64,000 nucleotides of DNA from Ananas comosus (Eukaryota > Streptophyta > Magnoliopsida > Poales > Bromeliaceae), in contig NW_017893362.1 of the NCBI RefSeq assembly GCF_001540865.1, forward strand, positions 26,030-90,029, in the 5' to 3' direction. Each line of letters starts with the position of its first letter. Position 1 is the stretch's first letter. Position numbers and translations under genes: made by a program. Under the pieces are notes generated by a model that saw only the letters and a list, made by a program, of their open reading frames with translations, made no database searches and was not told the origin of the DNA. This document shows, one piece after another, positions 49,647 to 60,779 of the stretch.

Positions 49647-50513
49647 GGTGTGTCAGGCGATAGGGACCACATGGAGGTCCACAGACAGTCCCAGGTTTGG
49701 GGGCGCATGGAGCTCCCCTACCCAATTAGGATGGAAAAGTGAGTTGAGGGCGAACCCAAGGGTCTCGCCATAGATTGGTTAAATGGAAAACAAGTACTGT
49801 CATTAAACATTATTATTCGAACATGGATCGAACTTGTTAGCATGGTAGTAAAACCTTACTATATGATGCATGCATTCATTATACATGATTATGGGTATAG
49901 TAGCATAGATTTCCTATTATGTCATTTACAGCTTTGATATATCTGTCTATATATCTATCTTGCTGTTACTTGTGCCCACTTGGACCTAGTGGGGAGACCG
50001 GCGGAGTCGGCGGCCGAGCCCACCGGAAACTATGGAAGATAGTTCTCACCCGACTCTATTTCCAGTGGTAGGTATAGGGTTGCCAAGAGAGGACCGCGGC
50101 AAGGGCATCGCGCCCGATCAGTGAAACCGTGGTAGTATAGTAGCTTTTCTTTTTGCATTAGCACACCTATGTATTTGAGATATTCATGTAGGTGAGGTTG
50201 GAGAGCTATGTATTTTGGATGATCAAATGTATTCATTTTGAGAAAAGATGTAAATGTAAAAGAATGCAAAACTATTGTAATAGTTAGTAAAGTATTCTCT
50301 TTATTTCACTTGTTGATTACATGCTCTTAGTTGTTCGCACTGTTTGTGCCCCGTTGAATGTGTATGTTTAGAATTTGAATTCCTGGGTAAATTCTTGTAC
50401 ACATTCCTGTTATTGAGCCTTGGGCGGACAGGAGAGGTGCTGTGCGTTCGGCGTCCGCTCGCCGCACCCGAACCGCGCGAAATTGGTAGGGGTTTCGGGG
50501 TGGGGGTGTGACA
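49647..50513 (+). mobile_element. 3' part of another LTR, adjoining a PBS-like site
   Basis: GTGTGTCAGGCGATAGGGACC to GGGTGGGGGTGTGACA. Its 5' part is missing; the LTR ending at 49646 cuts it. Stem-loop module at 50021-50050 (AACTAT-GGAAG-ATAGTT). The downstream site at 50517 shows it is the 5' LTR of the gag element that follows. No coding region. Confidence 0.75.
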
Positions 50514-50516
50514 GGG

Positions 50517-50530
50517 TTTGGCATTAGAGC
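50517..50530 (+). promoter_or_regulatory. Divergent primer binding site
   Basis: TTTGGCATTAGAGC, two mismatches from the tRNA-iMet PBS TTTGGTATCAGAGC, both transitions. 3 bp inside the LTR end. The leader to the gag ATG (50531-50880) shows no gene. Confidence 0.75.
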
Positions 50531-50880
50531 ATAAAGAACAAATAAAGAGAGAAAGTCTATGATGACCTAGGAGACCCTAGGTTGGTGAACCCTAAGGTTA
50601 TAGGTGCGTGAGCGGAACGTGAACCTATAACGATGGTAGAAGTTGATTCGATTGGGTCAAGATTGGCATATGTCTCTAGTTGTGATTAGAGATGGATTCA
50701 AGTGGTATTAGTTCTTGATTTGAGGTGGTTATGTCGGCGGCCGACGACATGATGCTAAGAGTCTAGAATGAGTACACTTGTGTGCTTCCGCCCTATTTTG
50801 TTATTGAGTCGTCATGTGTCGTAATTTCGACGAGGTAAATGGTTAAAATGACTGACCAGGTATTTGCGTTTTAGGGACGA

Positions 50881-51800
50881 ATGTCTCCAAGACACTACAC
50901 AAGTAGATCTACTTCGGCACCGACTTTTGAGGTGCCCGAGCAGGCGAGATCAAGCGAGTTAGATTGGTTGCAGGTGCAAGTGGCCGCATTGACCAATGTG
51001 GTGCAGCGCTAGGAGACCCGATTCGAATGGCTCTAGGAGCTCTTGGAGCGGCAGGCTGCGGCGTTGGCCGCAACGGCGACGGCCGCAACGGCGACGGATG
51101 GACGCGATGTGCCCGCACACTCGACTCACATACCCGAGCCGGCTGAGGGTGAGGGTATTACGGCGGTTTCGGTGACGGCACGTCCACCGCCGGCGATTGT
51201 TCCTCCGGCGGCGTCGGGATCGGCGACACCCGATGTGACGGCCGAAGATGTGGAAGGAGAGCGCGCGTTGGCGGCTCTTATCAAGTTCAACAAGTTCCAA
51301 AGATGCCTACCTTTGAAGGCGAGAAGGTGGAGCCAGCAATGGTCAAGTCTTGGATCAACTCGATGGAGACTTTTTTTGAGGACTTGCGTACCTTGGAGAG
51401 GGACAAAGTATATCTTGCCACCCACTGCTTGGAAAAGGCGGCGAAGGTCTGGTGGAAGCACGTCAAAAGGGATCGGCATTCTGACCTTCCGCCAATGTTG
51501 TGGGAGGAATTCAAGCGGGAGATGTTCGCTAACTACTTCCCCGACACATTGAAGCGGAAGCTCAAGGAAAAGTTTCGCAAGTTGGAGCAAGGGGACCGCT
51601 CAGTGGCGGAGTACGAACAGGAGTTCTCCCATCTCATAGATTGCGTCCCGGATGTAGTAAAAAATGACCGGGACCAGGCCGATTGGTTCTTGCGAGGACT
51701 TCGGCCGGGAATCTACAAGGCCGTGCAGATACTTAAGCTCACGACCTTCGCGGAGGTCTTCGACCGAGCACTTTGCGGAGGTCTTCAACAAGTACTCACA
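50881..51800 (+). pseudogene. gag: gag of a second Ty3/gypsy family, decayed and truncated
   Basis: ATG at 50881 (MSPRHYTSRSTSAPTFEVPE). Two TAG codons at Gln positions (about 51010 and 51034), then Ala/Thr-rich sequence. A frameshift near 51295 moves the gag core into another frame: MPTFEGEKVEPAMVKSWINS, YLATHCLEKAAKVWWKHVK, FANYFPDTLKRKLKEKFRKL, GDRSVAEYEQEFSHLIDCVP, WFLRGLRPGIYKAVQ. It then runs into a short duplication (GCGGAGGTCTTC twice, 51750-51785) and an AT microsatellite. No zinc knuckle, protease or pol remains. Its core is clearly different from the gag at 34896, so it is another lineage. Confidence 0.88.
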
Positions 51801-51815
51801 GCCGGGAATACTTTT

Positions 51816-51818
<3 letters not shown>

Positions 51819-51857
<39 letters not shown>
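51819..51857. repeat. (AT)n microsatellite
   Basis: About 19 uninterrupted TA units at the breakpoint between truncated gag and the next LTR fragment. AT runs of this kind are common deletion or breakage sites. Confidence 0.95.
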
Positions 51858-51860
<3 letters not shown>

Positions 51861-52629
51861 ATTCGTTTATTATCGTTGCTACTGTATTTCACTTACCCAT
51901 ATTGCTATTTATCTCTTCCAAATTCGTTGAGTACTCCTCGTCTTCGTCGGCTTGTGGTACACACTGGGAGGGGAGACATGTTTACATGTTCTCACCTCCC
52001 CCACCATTTTTCAGGTATTCCGGGCGATGAGGGTTGAGACGAGACGTGAGACACGTTCGTAGCAGTCGATAGAGCTTCCGACCCAGTTTGTTCAGTTTAG
52101 TCGTTATCCTCTTTATTTCTGTAGATTTATCTTATATGGTTTATGGTTCAGTTGATTTTACTTCAGTTGGATATATATACATGGTTTTGGTGAAGTTAAT
52201 TAAAACACGTGGTTTTTGTGTAAAATATTGGAAATGGTTTTCTACCTCTCGTGGTAGCGAGTTTTTAAAAGAATAAAGGTTTTCACGTGGTTTTATGATT
52301 TAGTTTTTCAAAACAAGTTTGCGGGTAGAAAACGTTTTAAACTAATAGTTGTGGTTTTATGTTTAAACTCTGTATATGAACCTGTGGTGAATAGTGTATG
52401 AATGTATGAATGGTCGAATGCTTATATATTCTGTATGGTGGTTGTATTTTGTTATGTACCTTGTACTTGTGCGACGCCGTGCAAATATAGGGGAGACTCT
52501 GTCCGTGTGAACAGTGGACTCCCTGTATTTGTGGCGGATCTGGCATACCCTGGGGTCAGGTTTTCAAAAAAAAAAAATTGGACGCTTCCGCGTCGCTTTT
52601 AAATCAAAAAGGGACCCTGGGGCGTGACA
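51858..52629 (+). mobile_element. 3' end of a third-family LTR
   Basis: Ends CCCTGGGGCGTGACA at 52629. It has the stem-loop module with a different stem, ACATGT-TT-ACATGT (51976-51989), then CTCACC, a TTTTCAG site and the conserved GGGAGACTCTGTCCGTGTG segment. The start is lost into the AT repeat. It is the inverted partner of 52709-53500. Confidence 0.8.
51961..52000 (+). promoter_or_regulatory. Stem-loop module, family 3 version
   Basis: CACTGGGAGGGGAGACATGT, TT, ACATGTTCTCACCTCCC. Six-base stem unrelated in sequence to family 1 and 2, with the same flanks CACTGG and CTCACC. The inverted copy at 53365-53410 conserves the stem. Confidence 0.65.
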
Positions 52630-53643
52630 GTAGATATCAATATCGCATAGACATTATGAAATACAAACTTTTCATACACATCCATGGTGGCAAATTGTAT
52701 ACCACTAATGTCACGCCCCGGGGTCCCTTTTTGGATTAAAATCACAGCGGACGTGTCAAGATTTTTTTTTTCGAAAACCTGACCCTAGGGTATGCTAGAT
52801 CCGCCACAAATATAGGGAGTCCACTGTTCACACGGGGAGAGTCTCCCCTGTATTTGCACGGCGTTGCACAAATACAAGATGTATAACCAGGATACAACCA
52901 CTACTAAATGAATATACAAACAATCATACATTCATACATTCATACACCATTCATCACATATTCACATTCAGTGTTTAATCATAAATCCACATCTATTAGT
53001 TAAAACGTTTTCTAGTCGGAAACTGGTTTTGAAATACTAAGATACAAAAACCACAAGAAAACCTTTTAAAACTATTTCCCACATGAAAACTCTTTTCTTT
53101 TTGAAAACATGCTACCACGAGGGATAGAAAACTATTTTCATTTCACAGAAATTCAATTACGTTATTACCTTCATAAAACCAACTGAAATCTCACATATTC
53201 AAATGTAATGACAAAACTGAACCATAATAATTGTCTAAGTCATTTATTTAGAGAGAAGCAGAGTAAGATGATAAACCAAAATGGCGGGACGATGGCTCTA
53301 ACGATCACTAGCGTGCTCCTCACGTGCTATCCCACTCGGACCAGCGACGTCACCTATAATGGGGGCGGGGGGTAAAAACATGTAAACATGTCTCCCCTCC
53401 TAGTGGGTACCGCAAGCCGACGAGGGTGAGGGTACGCACCAGCAAAGGAGGATAAACAACATGGATAAGTGAAATACAGTAGCAATGATAATAAATGAAC
53501 AGGATAAAGAAGCGCACAGCTACCGCTACTGTATGGATGCATCAACAGACAACGAGTCCAAAATACCCAATCTGGAACAGCCATATTGGTCCGCAACATC
53601 TCAGGCCTGTGCCACAACTGTTTAAACCTATACGAGACCCTCG

Positions 53644-53768
53644 CATAAAGCACCCGGGTTCGAAAGCATATAACCCTCGCATAAAGCACCCGGGACTGAA
53701 AGGTATATAACCCTAGCATAAAGCACCCGGATCTGAAAGCATATAACCCTTGCATAAAGCACCTAGGC
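53644..53768. repeat. Tandem array, about 36.5-bp unit, 3.5 copies
   Basis: CATAAAGCACCCGGGTTCGA begins at 53644, 53680, 53717 and 53753, with spacing 36, 37 and 36. The CCCGGG part varies. It yields a repetitive open frame on the minus strand with no recognisable domain. Confidence 0.9.
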
Positions 53769-53977
53769 TCACGGGTTGGCACTCCCAACCACTTTTTCGG
53801 AAAAGAACACCCTCTTGCGGTGGATCAGAACGCTGGTGTTCGTGACATGCGTACGAGCAGTGGCGATCGATGCTGAATGCTCAATAGCCAACCGTCGGCA
53901 ACTAGCCAACAATCCTGCCTCCTCAGGGCACACTGACCATATAGGTCATCAAATAGTCCAACCGACCAACAGGATCA

Positions 53978-54190
53978 CTGATGCGAAGTACGAGAACCGA
54001 CCAACCAGGTCACTGATACGAAGTACGAGAACCGACCAACGAGGTCACTAATATGAAGTATGAGAACCGACTAACCAGATCACTGATACGAAGTACGAAA
54101 ATCGACCTACCAGGCCACTGATACGAAGTACGAGAACCGACAAACCAGGTCACTGATACGAAGTACGAGAACCGACCAACCAGGTCACAG
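53978..54190. repeat. Tandem array, 35-bp unit, about 6 copies
   Basis: GATACGAAGTACGAGAACCG, then ACCAACCAGGTCACT, repeats about every 35 bp, with scattered substitutions. It ends at the ATATCACATG near 54190. On both strands it creates spurious open frames. Confidence 0.92.
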
Positions 54191-55103
54191 ATATCACATG
54201 TAGATAAAACCACTCTACTCCTACTCATGATACTAAACATGAAAACAACCGAGTAGAGTACTATGAAAACAACATAGGTGCAAGGCTCAATATATGGTAT
54301 GCAATAATAACAACGGGAGAACAAAAGTAAGAGGATATCACCGAGTGTGCACCACTGTACCAATTTCGGATCGAAGTACCCACCTGTAAGTATCTGGCAC
54401 AGATCTCTCGGCTGTAGAGAAGAATCATCCGGACCTACGAAGGGTCCACCGGGTTAGCATCTAAACCACAAACACGAACCACTAACTCACAATTCCCACC
54501 AATAATCCCACGGAGATCGGTTTCCCAAAACTGACTACCGTAACTCGCCGGAAGTCCCAAAAATTGCACCGGGACTCCGCCAGGACCCACGAACCGTCCC
54601 GGAACTCACCAACTCGTACTACAAGTCACCCGCTGCCACTAAACACCATTATTTGTGTGTCCTGTCAGCAAACACAAGATCACGCCTCCAAACAATTATT
54701 GTCGAATAATCGTTCAGATCCAGGTTCTCGGAAGTGTCTATTTCGACACCGAAACCCAACCGTCGCTCACCCGTCGTTTTTGAGCCCACGAAACGACGGG
54801 GGTGACAAGCCCACAAGGCTCAGCGATAAAACAATTGCTCACGAGGCACCGTCGAAATAATTTCAAACCGAAAACACATTTCGTCGGCGGATTTTTGCCG
54901 ACGAACGCACCGGAAATCAATTTTCGATCTCCACAAGGTCCTGGGGCCTTGGACAATCAGTCCAGAGGTCACCCACTACCCACACACACTGCCAACAGCA
55001 ACCACACTAAGCACAAATGCATAAAAACTCTCCCGATTACATGAAATCGCATTATTTCATGCGATTTTCGAGGTTTAATGGCCCGACAGCACAAACCGAG
55101 GAC

Positions 55104-55104
55104 N
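55104..55104. other. Single ambiguous base
   Basis: One N in GACNACGCCCGG. Unlike the N at 57951, no direct duplication flanks it. Confidence 0.95.
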
Positions 55105-55277
55105 ACGCCCGGCCACTGTGGGAGGTGCGGGAGCGGCTCGAACCTTCAGCAAACACTGCACGCTAAACTAAAACGCTTTTAATTTTCACATCCGTCACTC
55201 GCTGACCCCATATGAGGTGAGAACTGTGATCAGCACTTATAGAAGATCACCGTGCTCACCTCCGGAGGCATCGGGAC

Positions 55278-58200
55278 TGTCACGCCCCAAGTCCGCCTAT
55301 TTGGTCGGTTTTGGGCACGCCGACAGATCGCCGAACGGACAGGGTTTCCCCTGTACTGCGGACAGAGTCTCCCTTGTACGTTCAAGGCATAGCAATCAAT
55401 ACAAGTACAATGAGTTCCAACGAGGAACAGTATTCAAGCAAGATTGCAGAAAAAAGATATCAACAACATAACACATCCTATGTTATTACAAGCATTCACA
55501 TTAGATTCATTTTACATCACAATTACATAATACATTCTTTTTAGCTTCCAAATACAATCTAGCTTTAACAATATTATTACAATTTGATCCTTTTCATTTC
55601 TTTAACCCCTAAGCTATGTCGACGGGGTACCGCTATCTCTGGTCTCGGTGGTAGGGCGCTAACTATGGAACTACGTCCTCGCCTCGCGCCGCCGCGCCGC
55701 TCACGTGCGAACCTGTAACACCCCAAAACCACGTGGGGTGAGAACCAACTCCATGGTTCCCAGTGGGTACGGCCACCCAAGGAAAAAGCTCGACCAATAG
55801 GTCCAAGGGAGGCAACTGCAAGTTAGTTCACTAAACAGATAGATATATATATCTTTATTATGCAACAAATAAAACCATGCCTTGCCTCACGAATGCAATA
55901 ATGCCATGCTATATGCGAATCATTCAACTATACAAGTAGAATAAAGGATTTCACTTTCTATCATGCTATTCATAGCTTTTCCATAATATATACATCTTGG
56001 TTATTTGCTCCTAAGGTTTTTCTCTACCCTAGCCAAGCTAACCACCCGACTCGATCTCGAGTCAATCAACTGCTGAATACCGCACCAATAATAGGCTCGA
56101 GGTGATGGACGTCTTGCATACACCTCAGCCCTAAATCCTCTCAACTGGGATACCAAACCCGTAACACATAATGCTGTACATTCACTTGGCTTTGACCCAA
56201 TCTTACCGGTTAACCATGTTAACCCCAATAACTCACAACCCAAAATTCCTTAATAGCGGGGGACTCGAACCTCCCTAGGGACCGTTTTCTGGGGGGGCTT
56301 TACCACGCCCAGTGGTGACCAACTCCGGAGCGCACCGCCCGAGGGGGAGCTACCTCCCTCAAGCCAAGACTTATCGTGAGTATCGATCCAATCCTCAACT
56401 TGAGGATTCATAGCCACTTGTCACAATGCCATTGTCATAATAGGTTTTCTACCTATTTAATCATGCTATTCTCTATGTCATCTTGGTCCAATGCCACTCT
56501 TGGTTAAACTATGTTTAACAACTATGTTCTCTATGCCAATCAATGTCTCTATTGTCAATGTCACCTTTGTTTACTATGTCCAAGTCCAACTCTCACATTC
56601 ACACAATAATAGGGTCCTAACATACATGTCCATTATGGTTCTACCTTTCTCTATGTTCAACTACGTTAGAAACATGTCATTGAAAGCAACCAAGATTCAC
56701 ATGTACTTAGTCCTATTATGTATGAATGATACAAATATATATGCTCAAATGCCACAAGTGTTTGCTAGGTTCATGACACTAGGTTCACACTATACTTGTT
56801 CAACCTATGTTCTTTGACACTAGGTTCATATCCTCCATGTTCAACCTATGTCCATGACTCTAGGTTTAATGCCACTCGATCTAATGTATATAGATTGTCC
56901 ATATGCACATTTTCATTTCTTAACATTAGTATCTCTACAACATGATCATCAAGTATATCTTAGTATTAGCCACATGCTTGCATTTATTATTTCTACATCA
57001 TGCTTATCATACCATTACTTAGCATTATCCACATGCATGCTTATCATGTAAACTTTAGCATTACTCAATGCATTCATCTAGCACTATTTACACTAAGTCA
57101 TCATGCATTCCTCTTATCATGTTCTTATAATGTTAACATTCATATGCCCTTTATCTTATGCATTCAAAGCATTAGTCACATGCATTTATCTAGCATTTCT
57201 ATAATATGTTAACATGCATTCTTTTCACATTCTTACATTACGTCAAATGCATTCCTCTAGCATTTCACATTATATGTCAACATGCATCAATATGAAATCT
57301 CATTTCTTAGACATAAAGGGCGACCTAGTCGCTTCGGTAAACACAACCCACCTCATTTCGCATTCCGATTGCTTGTCGACACTTGCAATCGGCCTCCCGC
57401 GGCACCCGGCACCCGGTTTGGCCCGATCTCTCGCGCGACCACCCGAACGGCCTCCAATTCACGATCCGAAAATTAAAGGTCTTCGGTTATGTGCCACGAT
57501 GCTTCAAATCCGTTTTCATGAGTTTACGATATCGCTTCGAACCTCCAGGCGGAAACGAAGCCTAAACGTCCGTTTCTTTAATAACTTCGCAACGGCTCAA
57601 CGAATCGCCGAACCGTCTTCGCCAATGCGTTCGTTTATCTAGCAATTTGATTTACAGAGGGTCAAATTAGATCAAACTCTCATATTTTACAAAACCCCAT
57701 TTTCTAAGCCTAACATGAATTAATCTCCAAATAATCCAAATTAAATAGAACAAACACGTTTAGAATGCTCATTAGAGGCTATTAGAACACTAAGCATTAA
57801 GGATTAAGCCAAATCCCAAAAGCTTACCTCAATGTGAACGCCACGACGAAATCACGCCGCTCCAACAGACGCACGAAAGCTCGATCCGTCGCCTCCAACG
57901 CGTTCGCGAGCATCTTCTCCGCCAACGCCGCGAATTTGAGCGAGAGATATNCATCTTCTCCGCCAACGCCGCGAATTTGAGCGAGAGATATAGAGAGATG
58001 AGAGAGATCTTTAGAGAGAGAAAGGAGAGCTTCTCTCTCCCTCTCCATGAGGGTGTGTGTGCCATGTGTTGGCTGGTTGAGGGAGGAAGAAGAAGAGGTC
58101 AACATTCCTCTCAAGTCGACACCAAAATACTATTCACCCCGGGCAGTTTTTGCAGTTCGGAACAGTTGGAGCCTTCTGAATGTCTGTTTGGGCTCAAATT

Positions 58201-58603
58201 TGACAGGCAGGCTCGGTTCAACGTACTGAGTAAGAATATATTTTAAGTTTTCAGATTCGACCCCATTTGGTCACCGAAAACTGTACCGAACTGTAATCTT
58301 TATCAGATAACTGTCGGATTTTATTTCTCACTCTACGGGTGTCAGAAAAATATGAAACTTTAAATCTAGCCTCATAAAAATATTTCTAACTTATCCTCCA
58401 ATTTTTATAATTTTCTGAGACTGTGCATTTTCTGCTAATTTATCTGTCCCGTTTCCAACAGAAATTTTAAATCTTCTGTTTTCATTCCGATTTCAGCACA
58501 AGTCACTTCTGACTTATGTTTTACTTCTATAAATCCAATAAAAATAGTTTCTCACACTATTTTTATTTATTTTTATTTTTATACCAAAATCTGGTATGTT
58601 ATA
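55278..58603 (-). mobile_element. Solo LTR of the second family (3326 bp), TSD GGGAC
   Basis: Starts TGTCACGCCCCAAGTCCGCC and ends CTGGTATGTTATA. Perfect duplications GGGAC at 55273-55277 and 58604-58608. Stem-loop module 55742-55759. The segment 56760-57650 matches, inverted, the LTR at 45451-49646. The 5' part of the LTR (57660-58600) is A/T-rich without ACCGGT palindromes, so this family has a different U3. No internal region, so a solo LTR. Confidence 0.93.
57911..57991. other. 40-bp direct duplication across a single N
   Basis: CATCTTCTCCGCCAACGCCG .. GAGAGATAT occupies 57911-57950 and again 57952-57991, identical, with N at 57951 between. Looks like two contig ends with an unmerged 40-bp overlap. 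Confidence 0.9.
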
Positions 58604-58608
58604 GGGAC

Positions 58609-59930
58609 AGCCCCGAGTCGTCGGAACAGTGATCCAAATAGGAAACCATGCGCAGAAAAGCTGAAAATAAGCTTACCGGCCAAGGGGAGCTACGGCACGG
58701 CCGATGGCGGCCGGAGCCGTCAGAAAGAGGGTGCTGGCGACGGAGGAAGGGTAGGGCACGCAAAGGCTGGCGATGGGGGGCGACCACGGCGGTGGGCAAT
58801 GATGCCCTAGCCACACAAACCCGAGGAGAGCCCGGGTCAAGTCCGACCGATAGGGAGCTCCGGTTGCGAGGGCGCCGGCGGCGGACGGGTGCGGCCAGCC
58901 AGAGAGGCCCGTCGCTCGCGCCGGCCGGCGGCGGAGGGCAGCAGTGGCGGCGCTTAGGCACCCCGAGCCCGCACGAGCTTGGCTCGGGCTCAGAGAGCAG
59001 CGGCGGCCAAAGCGACGTCGGGGGAGCTCCGGGCGACGACGGAGGGTCGCCGGGGACCGAGGAAAGGCGGCGAGGCCGATCCTGGGCGGCGGCGGCGCGA
59101 GAGGACGATGCAAGCCAAGTCTCGACCCGAACTTATCCTGGGCGACTGCAGGGAGTTAGGGTGGCGGCCGGCGGCCCGCAGGGATGGCGGCGCCTGCGGC
59201 GAGGAGTCGCCGGAGGCCCAGGAGAGTGGTTCGACCGATTCTGGGTGGTGGTGGTCCGCGGGCCTCAATCTAGGTTGAGCTCGAACCCAGCCGGGTCTGG
59301 TTGGCCGCGCGGAGCAAGGATGGTGCCGGCGGCGCACGTGGATGGCAGGGGCCGGCGCGGATGACGTCGGAGATCAGTCTCGGCAAGAGGATGCAAACTC
59401 CAAGTCGCTCGAGGTTCTCTGGGTTCAAAGGTCGAGAGTGTAGGTAAGGTGGAGTGAGAGAGGTTGAGAGGAAGGCCGGGGAAGCTATTCCGGCGGCCGG
59501 GGGTGCTCGCAAGCGGCCGAGGCTGTGCGCACAACAAAGGCAGGGTCGAGCTGAGTTCGGCTAGGGTTAGCTGGGGGAGAAGGTGGCTAGGTCTAGGGTT
59601 TAGTGTCAAGGAACCCCAATGCACACTATATATACAAAGTGTGTTTTTGCATAAAAGTCCCCCGAAAGCAAATATTTTTCGCCAAATCCCTACCAGTGCG
59701 TGTAACTTGCACACAAGCCCCTTGACGTTCGAAATCTCGCAAAATGGCACATAAAATATTAGACCTTTCGCGAAATTTCCGTTTTTGCCAATTCGACCCT
59801 TCAAAGAACTTTTCACATTTTCAGAAGATCCGTTCGTCGGATATTCGATCGGTTCACGCCAGTGCGTTCAGCACGACTGGGGCATCGAATCTAGCATGTC
59901 GTTTCATCCGATCGACAACTTCGGTCACAC
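58609..59930 (-). mobile_element. Rest of the long third-family LTR, including its U3/promoter
   Basis: Host sequence resumes after GGGAC with AGCCCCGAGTCGTCGGAAC. GC-rich to 59400, then a minus-strand TATA box (TTTGTATATATAGTG, near 59622-59638) and upstream AT-rich U3. It ends about 59930, where it abuts RT coding sequence. Open frames of up to 238 residues here are GC-rich artefacts. Confidence 0.65.
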
Positions 59931-60779
59931 AAAACCCTTATCCAAAAGATCTTGCAACTGTGCCTTTAGCTCCTTCAATTCCGCCGGTGCCATCCTATAG
60001 GGCGCCTTTGAGATTGGAGTAGTCCCGAGGACGAGATCTACCACAAACTCAATCTCCCTATCCGGTGGTATGCCTGCTAGCTCTACTGGAAACACATCTC
60101 TAAACTCGCGCACGACGGGGATGTCCTCAATCCTAGGGGCGTCGATTTCACCCCGCAACACAACAGTAGCCAAATAGGCTACGCAGCCTCTGCTAATCAA
60201 CTACCTAGCCCGAGAAGAGCTAATCGTCATCACAAATAGCAAACCCTGGCATCCACGATACACAACCTCCGTCTGCCCCGGCTCTCTAAACGTCACCGTT
60301 TGATTCTTGCAATCGATAGTGGCATAGTACTTGGTTAGCCAATCCATGCCCAAAACCACGTCAAACTCTTCCTAGTTTGCGCAATGCAAATAGATCCGCG
60401 GGCATGATCCAATCCCCTACTCTAACGGGGCAACTGGGGCAGACCTCTCTAATGTACAAGGAGTGGTCGGGAATAACAACACGTACCGGATGCAATAAGA
60501 AAACAAGTGGGATGCCATGCAACTCGGCAAACAGCCGATCTACGAATAAATGCGATGCACCGGTATCAAATAATGCTCGTACTCGAATACCATAAAGTAA
60601 AATGATACCTGCAACCACATTCTCAGCTGCTGCCGCCTCCTCTGTCTGGGCCGCATACATGCGCCCGCTCGGGGCCTACCGTGACCCATCCAACTGCCGC
60701 TGCACAGGTGGCCGCCCGGCCTACTGGTGTACAGAAGGTGTCCCCTAGCTGGGACCCGGTAAAGCTGGTGCAGATGCCG
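59931..60779 (-). pseudogene. pol: Protease and start of RT of a minus Tekay/Del element, truncated
   Basis: Protease with intact DTGASH (60559-60567 codes Asp-Thr-Gly), [38 protein letters not shown]. Frame breaks follow, then the linker [39 protein letters not shown] and RT start [20 protein letters not shown], ending DKGFV at about 59931 where an LTR is inserted. RT catalytic box, RNase H and integrase are missing. Closely related to the element at 32105. Confidence 0.87.

Larger units (their letters stand above)
52709..55277 (-). mobile_element. Long minus LTR, third family (continues at 58609)
   Basis: Starts TGTCACGCCCCGGGGTCCCT. Its first 800 bp are the reverse complement of 51858-52629 with modest divergence. 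Contains two tandem arrays (53644, 53978), a single N (55104) and is interrupted by a solo LTR at 55278. It resumes at 58609, and with that part would be about 3.9 kb. A 79-bp unassigned spacer (52630-52708) separates it from the previous LTR. No gene. Confidence 0.75.

Noticed and set aside
53354..53788. 144-residue minus frame with 12-residue repeats
   Set aside because: Reads through the 36.5-bp minisatellite in an LTR; not a repeat protein.
53644..54190. Regularly spaced repeats considered as a CRISPR-like array
   Set aside because: Units are contiguous with no unique spacers, in a plant retrotransposon LTR.
58648..59364. Open frame of 238 residues in GC-rich sequence (plus), with overlapping minus frames
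   Set aside because: It lies inside an LTR, runs opposite to the LTR's transcription, has Arg/Gly/Ala-rich composition and no domain. GC-rich DNA gives few stops.
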